From: Nitrospirota bacterium
GTDB lineage: Bacteria; Nitrospirota; JACRHJ01
Direction: 5' to 3'
DNA: 12,289 bases
Assembly: GCA_021815285.1 (NCBI GenBank)
Contig: JAKAHE010000044.1
Coordinates: forward strand, 1-12,289
The notes beneath the pieces were generated by a model, which searched no databases, had not been told where the DNA came from, and saw only the letters and a list, made by a program, of their open reading frames with translations. Below are positions 6,541-12,289 of the stretch, one piece after another. The translations under genes were made by a program, and so were the position numbers. The first letter of the stretch is position 1; every line of letters begins with the position of its first letter.

Positions 6541-6969
6541 ATGATAAAGAAAATACTCGTTGCATTCGATGGTTCCGAGAAATCCTACCAGGCTTTCGAC
6601 CATGCGCTTAACCTATCTCGGTTCTCTCCCCCCGGTTCGCACGTGGAGATAACAGTGCTTGCCGTGGCTCAGCCGCCCGAACCTATAGATATAGTGGAGA
6701 TGGATGCGGTGATAGAGACCATTACCAAGCACTACGAGGAGCTTTTCAATGGGCTTGTGGAAAAAGCTGGGAAGGAGGGCGTGCCCATTAAGACGGAAGT
6801 TGTTGTGGGGCACCCCGCCGACCAGATCATCAGGTATGCCCAGGAGAACGGCGCCGACATGATTGTGATGGGGCACAGGGGCAGGTCGAAGATTGCGGGT
6901 TGGCTTCTGGGATCTGTTTCCAAGAGGGTTTCTTCCTATTCGCCTTGCACGGTTACTATCGTCAAATGA
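6541..6969 (+). CDS. Universal stress protein (UspA family), copy 2
   Basis: This 142-aa single-domain Usp opens with MIKKILVAFDGSEKS and closes with the ATP-binding signature G-x2-G-x9-G-S (GHRG, nine residues, GS, about 111-125). It is closely related to usp1 (roughly 60% identity by eye; both contain VGHPAD and end TVTIVK or the like), with the main differences in the 25-60 region. GGGAGG (6530-6535) lies 5 nt upstream. It sits 22 nt after the antiporter and 20 nt before the dynamin-like gene, so the three form one transcription unit behind the fluoride riboswitch. A nucleotide-binding partner that senses energy state for the antiporter or the GTPase is a reasonable inference; nothing here proves it. 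Confidence 0.93.
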   Translation: MIKKILVAFDGSEKSYQAFDHALNLSRFSPPGSHVEITVLAVAQPPEPIDIVEMDAVIETITKHYEELFNGLVEKAGKEGVPIKTEVVVGHPADQIIRYAQENGADMIVMGHRGRSKIAGWLLGSVSKRVSSYSPCTVTIVK

Positions 6970-6989
6970 ATTGAGCTTAGAGAGGACAC

Positions 6990-8750
6990 ATGAGTGCGGA
7001 AAGAAATGTAGTCAATGGCTATGCCGGGTTGAAGGATGAGCTGCTTGACATCATAGACGGTCTTTTGCATGTTGAGGCTGTCAGGGAATGCCCATGCGAT
7101 GAACTGAGGGATAAGCTTGCCTCTAATACCTTCAACCTCGTCGTGCTCGGCCAGTTCAAGCGCGGCAAGACGAGCCTCATAAACGCCCTTCTCGGTATGG
7201 ACATCCTGCCAGTCGCCGTAGTTCCTCTCACATCCATCGCAACCATTCTTACATACGGTGATGCGCTCCGTGTCAGGGTGTATTTCAATGACGACAGGAT
7301 GTCCGAGGTGAAGCCGGAAAGCCTTTTCGAGTATGTTACCGAGAAGGCCAACCCAAAGAACGAGAAGGATGTTTCCCGGGTAGTCGTTACCTATCCCTCT
7401 GACTATTTAAAGGACGGGGTTCGGATTATAGACACGCCGGGAGTCGGCTCAGTATATCAGCATAATACCGACGTTGCCTACCAATACCTCCCGAAGTCCG
7501 ACGCCGCGCTTTTTCTGCTCTCGGTAGACCAGCCTCTAAGCCAGGCCGAGCTTGATTTCCTGAAGGACGTGAGGCAGTACGCCGACAAAATATTCTTCCT
7601 GCTCAACAAAGTTGACTTCTTTTCAGAGAGCGACCTGAAGGAATCTTTGGGGTTCTCTGGGAGCATACTCAAGGAAACGATGGGCGCGGATGTCAGGATA
7701 TACCCTATATCGGCCAAGCTTGCACTTGAAGGAAAGACGGAGGGTGCCGAAGAAAAGCTTCAAAAGAGCGGTCTGCCCGCTTTTTCAGGTATGCTGAACA
7801 AGTTCCTGATGGAGGAAAAGGGGAACGTCCTAATTGCCTCGGTCACTAACAACCTGCTCAGAATTATCTCTCACGCCCGTTTCGAGATAGACCTGGAACT
7901 GAAATCCCTGACGACGCCGCTCGAAGTCTTGAAGGACAAAATAGAGGTCTTTGAGAAGAAGAAGCTTGAGGTGATGCAGGAGAAACAGGACATGGACATC
8001 CTGCTCGACGGGCAGGTCAAGGCGCTCATCAAGAATGTTATAGACGCCGACCTGGACAAAGTCAAGAAAGAGATCACCCCGGTAGTAATGGCGGGACTCG
8101 AATCAGCCTACAACGAAAACAAGGGCCTGTCGGTGAAGGAACTGCACAAGGTGCTCGAAGAGCGGGTTATGGACGACGTAAAGCAGGCATACAACACTTG
8201 GCGGATCGGAGAAGACGAGCGGATTTCCGGCGAGTTCGAAGCCATCTGCGTCAGGTTCATCCAGAAGATAGACGAGACGGTGGACTCGCTCCTTAAGTTC
8301 TCATCCGACCTCTTTGCCGTCCCGTTCGACGCCATCAAGGCGGAAGCCCTCTGGACAGCCAAATCGAGGTTTTATTATAAGTTTAAAGAAGAGCTTGTCG
8401 GTCTTCAGATGCTCACCGCTTCCCTCATGTCGGCGCTTCCCAAGTTCCTCGGCGAAAAAATCATATTGAAAGAGCTGAGGAATTTCGTTCCCCAGGTAAT
8501 AGACGCGCAGGCGGGCAGATTCAGGCACGACTTCATAGAGCGGCTCGAAAAGAGCAAAGTCGATTTCCGGTGGGAGATGCTCCAGAGGATAGAGTCCACC
8601 ATCGAGGGCATATCGACCGCTATCCGGAAAGGGGTTGACAAGAGAGGCCTTGGAGAAATTGAGGCGAATGAAAGAAGCCGCGCCCTTTCCGTGGAATCCG
8701 AAGCGCTGGATAAAATCAGAGAAAGACTCACCGCAATAATAGAAAGATAA
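6990..8750 (+). CDS. Bacterial dynamin-like GTPase
   Basis: The 586-aa protein has an N-terminal GTPase domain with G1 GQFKRGKT (54-61), a probable G2 Thr in PLTSIAT (79-85), G3 DTPG (148-151) and G4 NKVD (206-209). A long helical, coiled-coil-rich part with many charged residues (about 300-580) follows. A hydrophobic stretch near 470-490 (LVGLQMLTASLMSALPKFLG) is where a membrane-inserting paddle would be expected. This layout fits the bacterial dynamin-like family, which binds and remodels or stabilises lipid membranes on GTP hydrolysis. The ATG has AGAGGA at 6981-6986 close upstream. It is the last gene of the fluoride-riboswitch operon, 20 nt after usp2. Other GTPases (Era, Der) are excluded by the long helical C-terminus. 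Its stop codon lies in the first copy of a 20-bp tandem repeat. Confidence 0.9.
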   Translation: MSAERNVVNGYAGLKDELLDIIDGLLHVEAVRECPCDELRDKLASNTFNLVVLGQFKRGKTSLINALLGMDILPVAVVPLTSIATILTYGDALRVRVYFNDDRMSEVKPESLFEYVTEKANPKNEKDVSRVVVTYPSDYLKDGVRIIDTPGVGSVYQHNTDVAYQYLPKSDAALFLLSVDQPLSQAELDFLKDVRQYADKIFFLLNKVDFFSESDLKESLGFSGSILKETMGADVRIYPISAKLALEGKTEGAEEKLQKSGLPAFSGMLNKFLMEEKGNVLIASVTNNLLRIISHARFEIDLELKSLTTPLEVLKDKIEVFEKKKLEVMQEKQDMDILLDGQVKALIKNVIDADLDKVKKEITPVVMAGLESAYNENKGLSVKELHKVLEERVMDDVKQAYNTWRIGEDERISGEFEAICVRFIQKIDETVDSLLKFSSDLFAVPFDAIKAEALWTAKSRFYYKFKEELVGLQMLTASLMSALPKFLGEKIILKELRNFVPQVIDAQAGRFRHDFIERLEKSKVDFRWEMLQRIESTIEGISTAIRKGVDKRGLGEIEANERSRALSVESEALDKIRERLTAIIER

Positions 8751-8783
8751 ATAATAATTCCTTAAGATAAATAATAATTCCTT
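8744..8783. repeat. Perfect tandem duplication of a 20-bp unit
   Basis: A 20-base AT-rich unit (beginning AAGATAAATAAT and ending TTCCTT) occurs at 8744-8763 and is repeated without change at 8764-8783. The first copy holds the TAA stop of the dynamin-like gene (8748-8750), and the second ends in the TT of the TTGACT -35 box of the next promoter. It looks like a recent slippage duplication that placed an AT-rich, UP-element-like block ahead of the promoter. Confidence 0.85.
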
Positions 8784-8809
8784 GACTGCCTGTCCGGTTA
8801 CCGTATATC
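8782..8809 (+). promoter_or_regulatory. Predicted promoter for the MFS gene, close enough to give a leaderless mRNA
   Basis: TTGACT (8782-8787) and TATATC (8804-8809) are 16 bp apart. A start site about 7 nt downstream of the -10 would be near 8815-8817, leaving only a few bases before the ATG at 8821. The bases before the ATG (8811-8820) are AT-rich and contain no Shine-Dalgarno sequence. The promoter resembles that of usp1. Confidence 0.6.
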
Positions 8810-8820
8810 TTTAAATAATC

Positions 8821-9999
8821 ATGAAAAGAGTTCTCCGCCTGGACAGGAACATATACGCAGCCGGGATTGTCAGCCTGCTCATGGACATATCGAGCGAGAT
8901 GATATATCCCCTGATGCCGCTTTTTCTCTCCAGCGTCCTGGGGGCGAGCAAGGAGTTAATCGGCCTCATAGAAGGCGTCGCCGAGTCCACGGCGAGCATC
9001 GTCAAGATCTTCTCCGGCTGGGTTTCCGACAGGGTCGGCAAGCGCAAGGGCCTGACGGCTGGCGGATACGGCATATCAACTTTGAGCCGCCCAATCGTAG
9101 CGCTCGCTACAGGCTGGCACATGGCGCTGATTGCCAGGTTCCTCGATCGTGTCGGCAAGGGCGTGCGCACCGCGCCGAGGGACGCCATAATAGCCGAGTC
9201 CACCGAACCGGACAGGTACGGCGCGGCATTCGGTTTTCACCGGGCCATGGACACGCTCGGCGCGGTAATCGGCCCGGCGACGGCTTTCTTCATGCTCAGG
9301 ACATTCTCCGGCAATTTCAGGAGTGTCTTCTGGGTATCTATGATACCCGCCGCGCTTGCGGTAATCACGATAGTCCTGTTTATCAGGGAAACCGCCCATG
9401 GCAGTTCGGACATAGGCCGGTCCAGCGGCCCGCCAAAGTTGTCTTTCCGCGCGTTTTCCGGCAGGTTCGGGTTTTTCGTCATAATCGCGGCGGTATTCTC
9501 GGCAGGCAATTCAAGCGACGCATTTCTTATCCTGCGCGCGAAGCATGCCGGGATAAGCGCCCCCATAATCCCGCTCGTGTACATGATGTTCAATACGATT
9601 TATTCTCTTGTGTCACTGCCTGCCGGGATTGCGGCTGACAGATTCGGCAGGAAACGCATGATACTGGCGGGGTTCGTTCTTTTCTCGGTTGTATATTACG
9701 GATTTGCGAGGTTCGCAGACGCACGGAGCGTATGGTATCTATTCGGAGCGTACGGTGTCTTCATGGGCATGACGGACGGCATACAGAAGGCTTATTTGGC
9801 CGAGGTTCTGCCGTCCGAGTTCAAGGCGACGGCGTTCGGGTTATACAACATGATGGTGGGCCTGGCGCTTCTCCCGGCGAGCATAATCGGCGGCTGGCTA
9901 TGGGACCATGTCTCGTCTGCGGCGACATTCTACTACGGCTCGGTAATGGCGCTGATTTCCGCCGCGCTGTTCATCGTATATATGATTGCTTATGATTAA
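8821..9999 (+). CDS. Major facilitator superfamily transporter
   Basis: This is a 392-aa inner-membrane protein with about twelve hydrophobic segments in two halves. The MFS loop 2-3 motif is present in both: GWVSDRVGKRKG (66-77) and GIAADRFGRKRM (269-280). The N-terminal MDISSEMIYPLMPLFL (21-36) and the RFLDRVGKGVRTAPRDAII stretch (106-124) mark a widespread but poorly characterised MFS_1 subgroup that I recognise by these blocks without a known substrate. Efflux of small molecules is the usual guess; uptake cannot be excluded. It has its own promoter and no ribosome-binding site. No plus-strand T-tract terminator follows; the hairpin at 10020-10045 may still limit read-through towards the convergent folD. 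The nearby fluoride operon raises, but does not establish, a shared stress role. Confidence 0.9.
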   Translation: MKRVLRLDRNIYAAGIVSLLMDISSEMIYPLMPLFLSSVLGASKELIGLIEGVAESTASIVKIFSGWVSDRVGKRKGLTAGGYGISTLSRPIVALATGWHMALIARFLDRVGKGVRTAPRDAIIAESTEPDRYGAAFGFHRAMDTLGAVIGPATAFFMLRTFSGNFRSVFWVSMIPAALAVITIVLFIRETAHGSSDIGRSSGPPKLSFRAFSGRFGFFVIIAAVFSAGNSSDAFLILRAKHAGISAPIIPLVYMMFNTIYSLVSLPAGIAADRFGRKRMILAGFVLFSVVYYGFARFADARSVWYLFGAYGVFMGMTDGIQKAYLAEVLPSEFKATAFGLYNMMVGLALLPASIIGGWLWDHVSSAATFYYGSVMALISAALFIVYMIAYD

Positions 10000-10012
10000 G
10001 AATGGCAGTGGT

Positions 10013-10045
10013 AAATAAAAAGGGCCGACCACGCGGTCGGCCCTT
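10013..10045 (-). terminator. Intrinsic terminator for fchA-folD (minus strand), shared convergent hairpin
   Basis: AAGGGCCGACC (10020-10030) and GGTCGGCCCTT (10035-10045) form a perfect 11-bp stem with a 4-nt loop. The T-tract (TTTTTATTT, from 10021 to 10013 on the minus strand) lies on the side that serves transcripts coming from folD. On the plus strand the hairpin is followed by CAGAC without a T-run, so it would end MFS transcripts only weakly. Confidence 0.85.
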
Positions 10046-10057
10046 CAGACATGTCTG
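10046..10057. repeat. 12-bp perfect palindrome
   Basis: CAGACATGTCTG is fully self-complementary and sits immediately beside the folD terminator stem. It could be a protein-binding site or part of the adjoining palindromic element; nothing else supports a role. Confidence 0.4.
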
Positions 10058-10068
10058 GCCATATGTTT

Positions 10069-10137
10069 GTCATTCCCGAATGAGTTTATCGGGAATCCAG
10101 GTTTTAAAATCTGGATTCCCGCTTTCGCGGGAATGAC
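10069..10137. repeat. REP/dRS3-like palindromic repeat
   Basis: The 69-bp element starts GTCATTCCCG and ends CGGGAATGAC, and has inner GGGAATCCAG (10091-10100) facing CTGGATTCCC (10111-10120). It can thus fold as a long hairpin or as two small ones, including CCCGC-TTTC-GCGGG at 10118-10131. ATTCCC/GGGAAT-bounded units of this kind occur in many copies in various bacterial genomes (the neisserial dRS3 is one named example). It lies in the convergent space between MFS and folD. Confidence 0.7.
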
Positions 10138-10151
10138 GACTTTCCCTCAGG

Positions 10152-11066
10152 CTATCCTATTCCGTGCTGCATCTTGCAGGCGCGGAGCGCGTTCTTCATA
10201 AGCATCATGTTCGTGACGCTCCCTACGCCGCCAGGGACGGGCGAGATGGCTGATGCCACTTCCTTGACGTTCTCGAAGTCCACGTCGCCGACCGTCTTCG
10301 TCTTCGGTTTTCCCTTGTCGTTCAGCACAGGCTTGCCCTCGGCGTCAAGGACGTTCACGCGGTTGATGCCGACGTCGATGACTATCGCGCCGGGTTTTAC
10401 CATGTCCTTCGTTACAAGACCAGCCTTACCCGCGGCGACGATGAGTATGTCCGCGCCAAGCGTGTGTTTCTTCGTATTGCCCTTCTGGGAGGTGAAGATG
10501 TGGACGTTGCTTGTTGTGGCATTGCGGTTCAGGGCGATAAGCATTGCAGGCTTGCCGACGATGTTTGAATGCCCTACGACTACTATTTCGGCCCCTGTAA
10601 AATCTACCCCGAGCCTGTCGAGCATCTCTATGCAGGCCGCAGGTGTTGCGGGCGGGAAGGTCGGCTCGCCCAGGGCCAGCTTGCCCATGTTCGACGGATG
10701 GAAGCAGTCTATGTCCTTGTTCACGTCTATGGAATTTATGATTGCTGAGTCGCTTATCTGCGCGGGAAACGGCCTGAGTGGAAGAATTCCGGAGACGGAT
10801 TTATCGGCGTTGAGCTTCTTAACTTCCTCCACGACCTGGGCTTCGGTCGAGCTTTCGGCGGGGTTGCAGTTCACATACGTAAACCCCACCTCCGCGCAGT
10901 TCTTCTCCACCTGGCCTCTGTACATCTTAGCGCCGTAGTTGTCGCCGACAAGCAGCGTCGCAATCCCCGGCGCGATGCCCTTCGCCTTCAGGGCCTCGAC
11001 TTCCTTTATTATTTCCTGCTTTATCTCCTCGCCTATCCTGTTGCCGTCGATAATTGTCGCAGACAT
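10152..11066 (-). CDS. folD: FolD-like methylenetetrahydrofolate dehydrogenase, cyclohydrolase residues lost
   Basis: FolD normally oxidises 5,10-methylene-THF with NAD(P)+ and hydrolyses methenyl-THF to 10-formyl-THF. The frame is open from a GTG at 11075 (307 aa), but the ATG at 11066-11064 (304 aa, MSATIIDGNRIG) is the normal FolD start and has GGTGAGG just upstream. Family blocks: VGDNYGAKMY, KDIDCFHPSNMGKL, PATPAA, GHSNIVGKP and SPVPGGVGSVT. Numbered from the GTG, which coincides with the human enzyme here, Tyr52 is kept but the catalytic Lys56 is Val (codon 10910-10908, GTG), Ser49 is Ala, and Gln100 is Leu (LPLRPFP instead of VQLPLP). The cyclohydrolase step depends on these, so I expect a dehydrogenase without cyclohydrolase activity. 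The upstream fchA gene would supply it. A terminator follows at 10045. Confidence 0.9.
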   Translation of the reverse strand: MSATIIDGNRIGEEIKQEIIKEVEALKAKGIAPGIATLLVGDNYGAKMYRGQVEKNCAEVGFTYVNCNPAESSTEAQVVEEVKKLNADKSVSGILPLRPFPAQISDSAIINSIDVNKDIDCFHPSNMGKLALGEPTFPPATPAACIEMLDRLGVDFTGAEIVVVGHSNIVGKPAMLIALNRNATTSNVHIFTSQKGNTKKHTLGADILIVAAGKAGLVTKDMVKPGAIVIDVGINRVNVLDAEGKPVLNDKGKPKTKTVGDVDFENVKEVASAISPVPGGVGSVTNMMLMKNALRACKMQHGIG

Positions 11067-11086
11067 TTTCCTCACCCTCTCCCCGG

Positions 11087-11109
11087 CCCTCTCCCATCGA
11101 GGGAGAGGG
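11087..11109. repeat. GC-rich hairpin in the fchA-folD gap
   Basis: CCCTCTCCC (11087-11095) and GGGAGAGGG (11101-11109) form a perfect 9-bp stem around ATCGA, with further CCCTCTCC/GGGAGAGGG-like bases towards 11073. The unit resembles a dispersed intergenic repeat seen in many bacterial genomes. It lies in the folD leader, just before its ribosome-binding site, and could adjust folD translation or the stability of the fchA part of the transcript. Confidence 0.7.
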
Positions 11110-11127
11110 AATTTCCGGTCAAATGAA

Positions 11128-11754
11128 TTACCCTATTTTGTTATATGTTATCGCTGCCGCTCTCTCCCGCAGTTCCCCGGCTTCCTTGACCATCGCCTGC
11201 ATCGCGTCCCATTTCGTCTTTACGTACGCTTCGTCTTTAATGGACACGAGATTGATCCTTACATTCATGGCGGCGGCGTTCACGGCGGCATCGGCAAACA
11301 GAGCCGCGACACCGGCGTCGGACACCGCGCCCTTGTTCCCCTTCTCGCCCGCCGGGACGGCAAGTCTTGCCACCTCGAGCGAACGAAGGCCAATCGCAAA
11401 CGGAACTTCCGTTGCGGCCTTGAGGCCCTCCTGGATTTTCCTGTCGCGCACGGCCTTCTGCTCATCGGTATCCTTCGGCATCCTGTATGCCGCAGACGCC
11501 GCCGCGAAGGCCTCCGTGTCCTCCTGGAGGAGCCGCATAAGCTCCGCACGGAGCCTCTCGGACTCGTCCTTTATTTTCTCTATCTCGTTCTGGACGTCGG
11601 CGTATTTCTCCTTGCCGAGCGTGAGGTAGCATACCATCCCCACGAGCGCCGCCGCCTCTGAGCCGACGAGCGCCGCCGCGCTCCCGCCGCCCGGTTCCGG
11701 AGACTTTGAGGAGAGCTTGTCCAGGAAATGCCGCACAGGCTGATCTACGTACAT
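11128..11754 (-). CDS. fchA: Cyclodeaminase/cyclohydrolase family protein (methenyl-THF cyclohydrolase, FchA type)
   Basis: The protein belongs to the FTCD C-terminal-domain family (formiminotetrahydrofolate cyclodeaminase / methenyltetrahydrofolate cyclohydrolase). Visible blocks are SPEPGGGSAAALVGSEAAAL near the N-terminus, GKEKYADV, DTEAFAAASAAYRMPKDT, AATEVPFAI, and GNKGAVSDAGVAALFADAAVNAA with NVRINL near the C-terminus. It is helical, soluble and of ordinary length. The frame extends to a GTG at 11793 (221 aa), but the ATG at 11754-11752 (208 aa, MYVDQPVRHFLDKL) matches the family start and has GGAGG about 9-10 nt upstream (about 11770-11766). It is followed by folD after about 60 bp. 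With a FolD lacking its cyclohydrolase residues, the cyclohydrolase role is favoured over formimino-THF deamination, but sequence alone cannot exclude the latter. Confidence 0.88.
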   Translation of the reverse strand: MYVDQPVRHFLDKLSSKSPEPGGGSAAALVGSEAAALVGMVCYLTLGKEKYADVQNEIEKIKDESERLRAELMRLLQEDTEAFAAASAAYRMPKDTDEQKAVRDRKIQEGLKAATEVPFAIGLRSLEVARLAVPAGEKGNKGAVSDAGVAALFADAAVNAAAMNVRINLVSIKDEAYVKTKWDAMQAMVKEAGELRERAAAITYNKIG

Positions 11755-11783
11755 AAAGAAATACCCTCCATGGAAATTCTGAA

Positions 11784-11812
11784 TTACTACCACAATCGCT
11801 TTCCCCGGTCAA
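11784..11812 (-). promoter_or_regulatory. Possible promoter for fchA-folD
   Basis: On the minus strand TTGACC (11812-11807) and TAGTAA (11789-11784) are 17 bp apart, giving a start near 11777 and a short leader holding the GGAGG before the ATG at 11754. The -10 is a weak match. It would exclude the GTG at 11793 as a start. Confidence 0.45.
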
Positions 11813-11923
11813 GACTAATTTGACGACATCGGGCGTCCATAGATAATAATATTTATAAGCGATAGACCAAGCCAGAGCGGGCCGAGGCAAGTCCCCTGAC
11901 GCCTTGATGCGCCTTGATTTTTC

Positions 11924-11951
11924 TTGACTATTTTATAGAATTAGGTATATT
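11924..11951 (+). promoter_or_regulatory. Predicted promoter for the exported-protein gene
   Basis: TTGACT (11924-11929) and TATATT (11946-11951) are 16 bp apart. Three CTTGA pentamers at 11903, 11913 and 11923 repeat at exactly 10-bp steps leading into the -35, which may mark an activator or repressor site on one helix face. The rest of the gap between fchA and this gene (11813-11902) shows nothing else I can name. Confidence 0.55.
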
Positions 11952-11996
11952 TATGAATATAAATTAATGGTTCAAAACAACCCTCCGGAGGCCTGC

Positions 11997-12289
11997 GTGA
12001 ATTATAAATTTCTGCTCCCGGCAGCGCTTTTTCTGGCCATTTCCGCGCCCGCGGCATTCGGCCAGCAGAAGGTCTGCGTCATAACCCTTAAAAACGGAAA
12101 TAAGATAGAGGCCAACTCCTGCCATGAAAAGGGCCACAGGATATACCTTAAGTTCGCGCTCGGCGAGGCGTCTTTCGACCTCTCCGAGGTGAAGTCCATC
12201 ACCGGAGGGGCCGGCGATTCCAATTTATTCCAGGACAGGGGAAAATACCAGCCGTCAAGCCCCGAGGAGGAGGCAAGCGCCGCCGAGCC
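11997..12289 (+). CDS. Exported protein of unknown function, 5' part (cut by window end)
   Basis: The frame runs from a GTG at 11997-11999 to the window edge without a stop (97 codons plus two bases). CGGAGG (11986-11991) lies 5 nt before the GTG. An in-frame ATG at 11967 lacks a ribosome-binding site and would lengthen the signal sequence's n-region oddly. The N-terminus is a Sec signal peptide: MNYKF, a hydrophobic core to about residue 19, then ALA-type cleavage near AAFG-QQ (22-23). The mature start has a small beta-rich unit with two Cys (C27 and C42), VCVITLKNGNKIEANSC followed by a G-E-x-S-F-D-L-S-E-V-K-S-I pattern, then a low-complexity Pro/Glu/Ala stretch. I recognise the general style of a periplasmic domain found in proteins that continue into longer C-terminal regions, but not a named family. 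Confidence 0.8.
   Translation, partial: MNYKFLLPAALFLAISAPAAFGQQKVCVITLKNGNKIEANSCHEKGHRIYLKFALGEASFDLSEVKSITGGAGDSNLFQDRGKYQPSSPEEEASAAE

Noticed and set aside
10020..10045. Hairpin as the terminator of the MFS gene
   Set aside because: The T-tract is on the minus-strand side; after the stem on the plus strand comes CAGAC, so it is assigned to folD and only possibly shared.
10174..11661. Plus-strand open frames of 254, 240 and 191 codons opposite folD and fchA
   Set aside because: They mirror two clearly conserved genes and have no recognisable domain; the GC-rich third positions of the true genes keep the opposite strand open.
11755..11793. GTG at 11793 as the fchA start
   Set aside because: It lacks a ribosome-binding site, lies within the likely promoter, and the ATG at 11754 matches the family N-terminus with GGAGG upstream.

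Overview
The window is about 12.3 kb of chromosomal DNA from a Gram-negative-type bacterium. It carries lipoprotein-maturation genes (lspA, lgt), a short periplasmic or exported protein, and sigma70-like promoters of the TTGAC / TATATC type. GC content is moderate (roughly mid-50s by eye). The mix of genes (ileS-lspA-TPR-lgt; a FolD-like protein with FchA; a universal stress protein / antiporter / dynamin-like operon) would suit an anaerobic lineage such as Desulfobacterota or Nitrospirota, but the phylum cannot be fixed from this sequence.

Layout. (1) 1-4544, minus strand: ileS, then a ~164-bp imperfect palindrome, then lspA, a soluble TPR protein and the first part of lgt, overlapping stop-to-start (TAATG). 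The lgt reading frame loses its family resemblance at about position 70. The first ~85 bases instead read, on the plus strand, as a fragment of a ROK-family sugar kinase/regulator, so the left edge is a chimeric junction. (2) 4606-8750, plus strand: a promoter and a universal stress protein (usp1). A strong TTGACA promoter follows and drives a crcB-motif fluoride riboswitch aptamer with an overlapping intrinsic terminator, then a CPA-family cation/proton antiporter, a second universal stress protein (usp2) and a 586-aa bacterial dynamin-like GTPase, with gaps of 20-22 nt. (3) 8782-9999, plus strand: an MFS transporter whose promoter lies so close to the ATG that its mRNA is probably leaderless. 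(4) 10000-11793, minus strand: two palindromic elements, then fchA-folD (transcribed fchA first), the one-carbon folate genes. (5) 11924-12289, plus strand: the promoter and first 97 codons of an exported protein cut by the window edge.

Main points of interest. The fluoride riboswitch places an antiporter, a nucleotide-binding stress protein and a membrane-remodelling GTPase under apparent fluoride control, which looks like a multi-gene fluoride-response operon going beyond the familiar crcB/Fluc or CLC-F arrangement. Separately, the FolD protein has lost the residues needed for cyclohydrolase chemistry (Lys56 to Val, Gln100 to Leu, human numbering) and sits beside a dedicated cyclohydrolase-family gene, suggesting a split dehydrogenase / cyclohydrolase pair.
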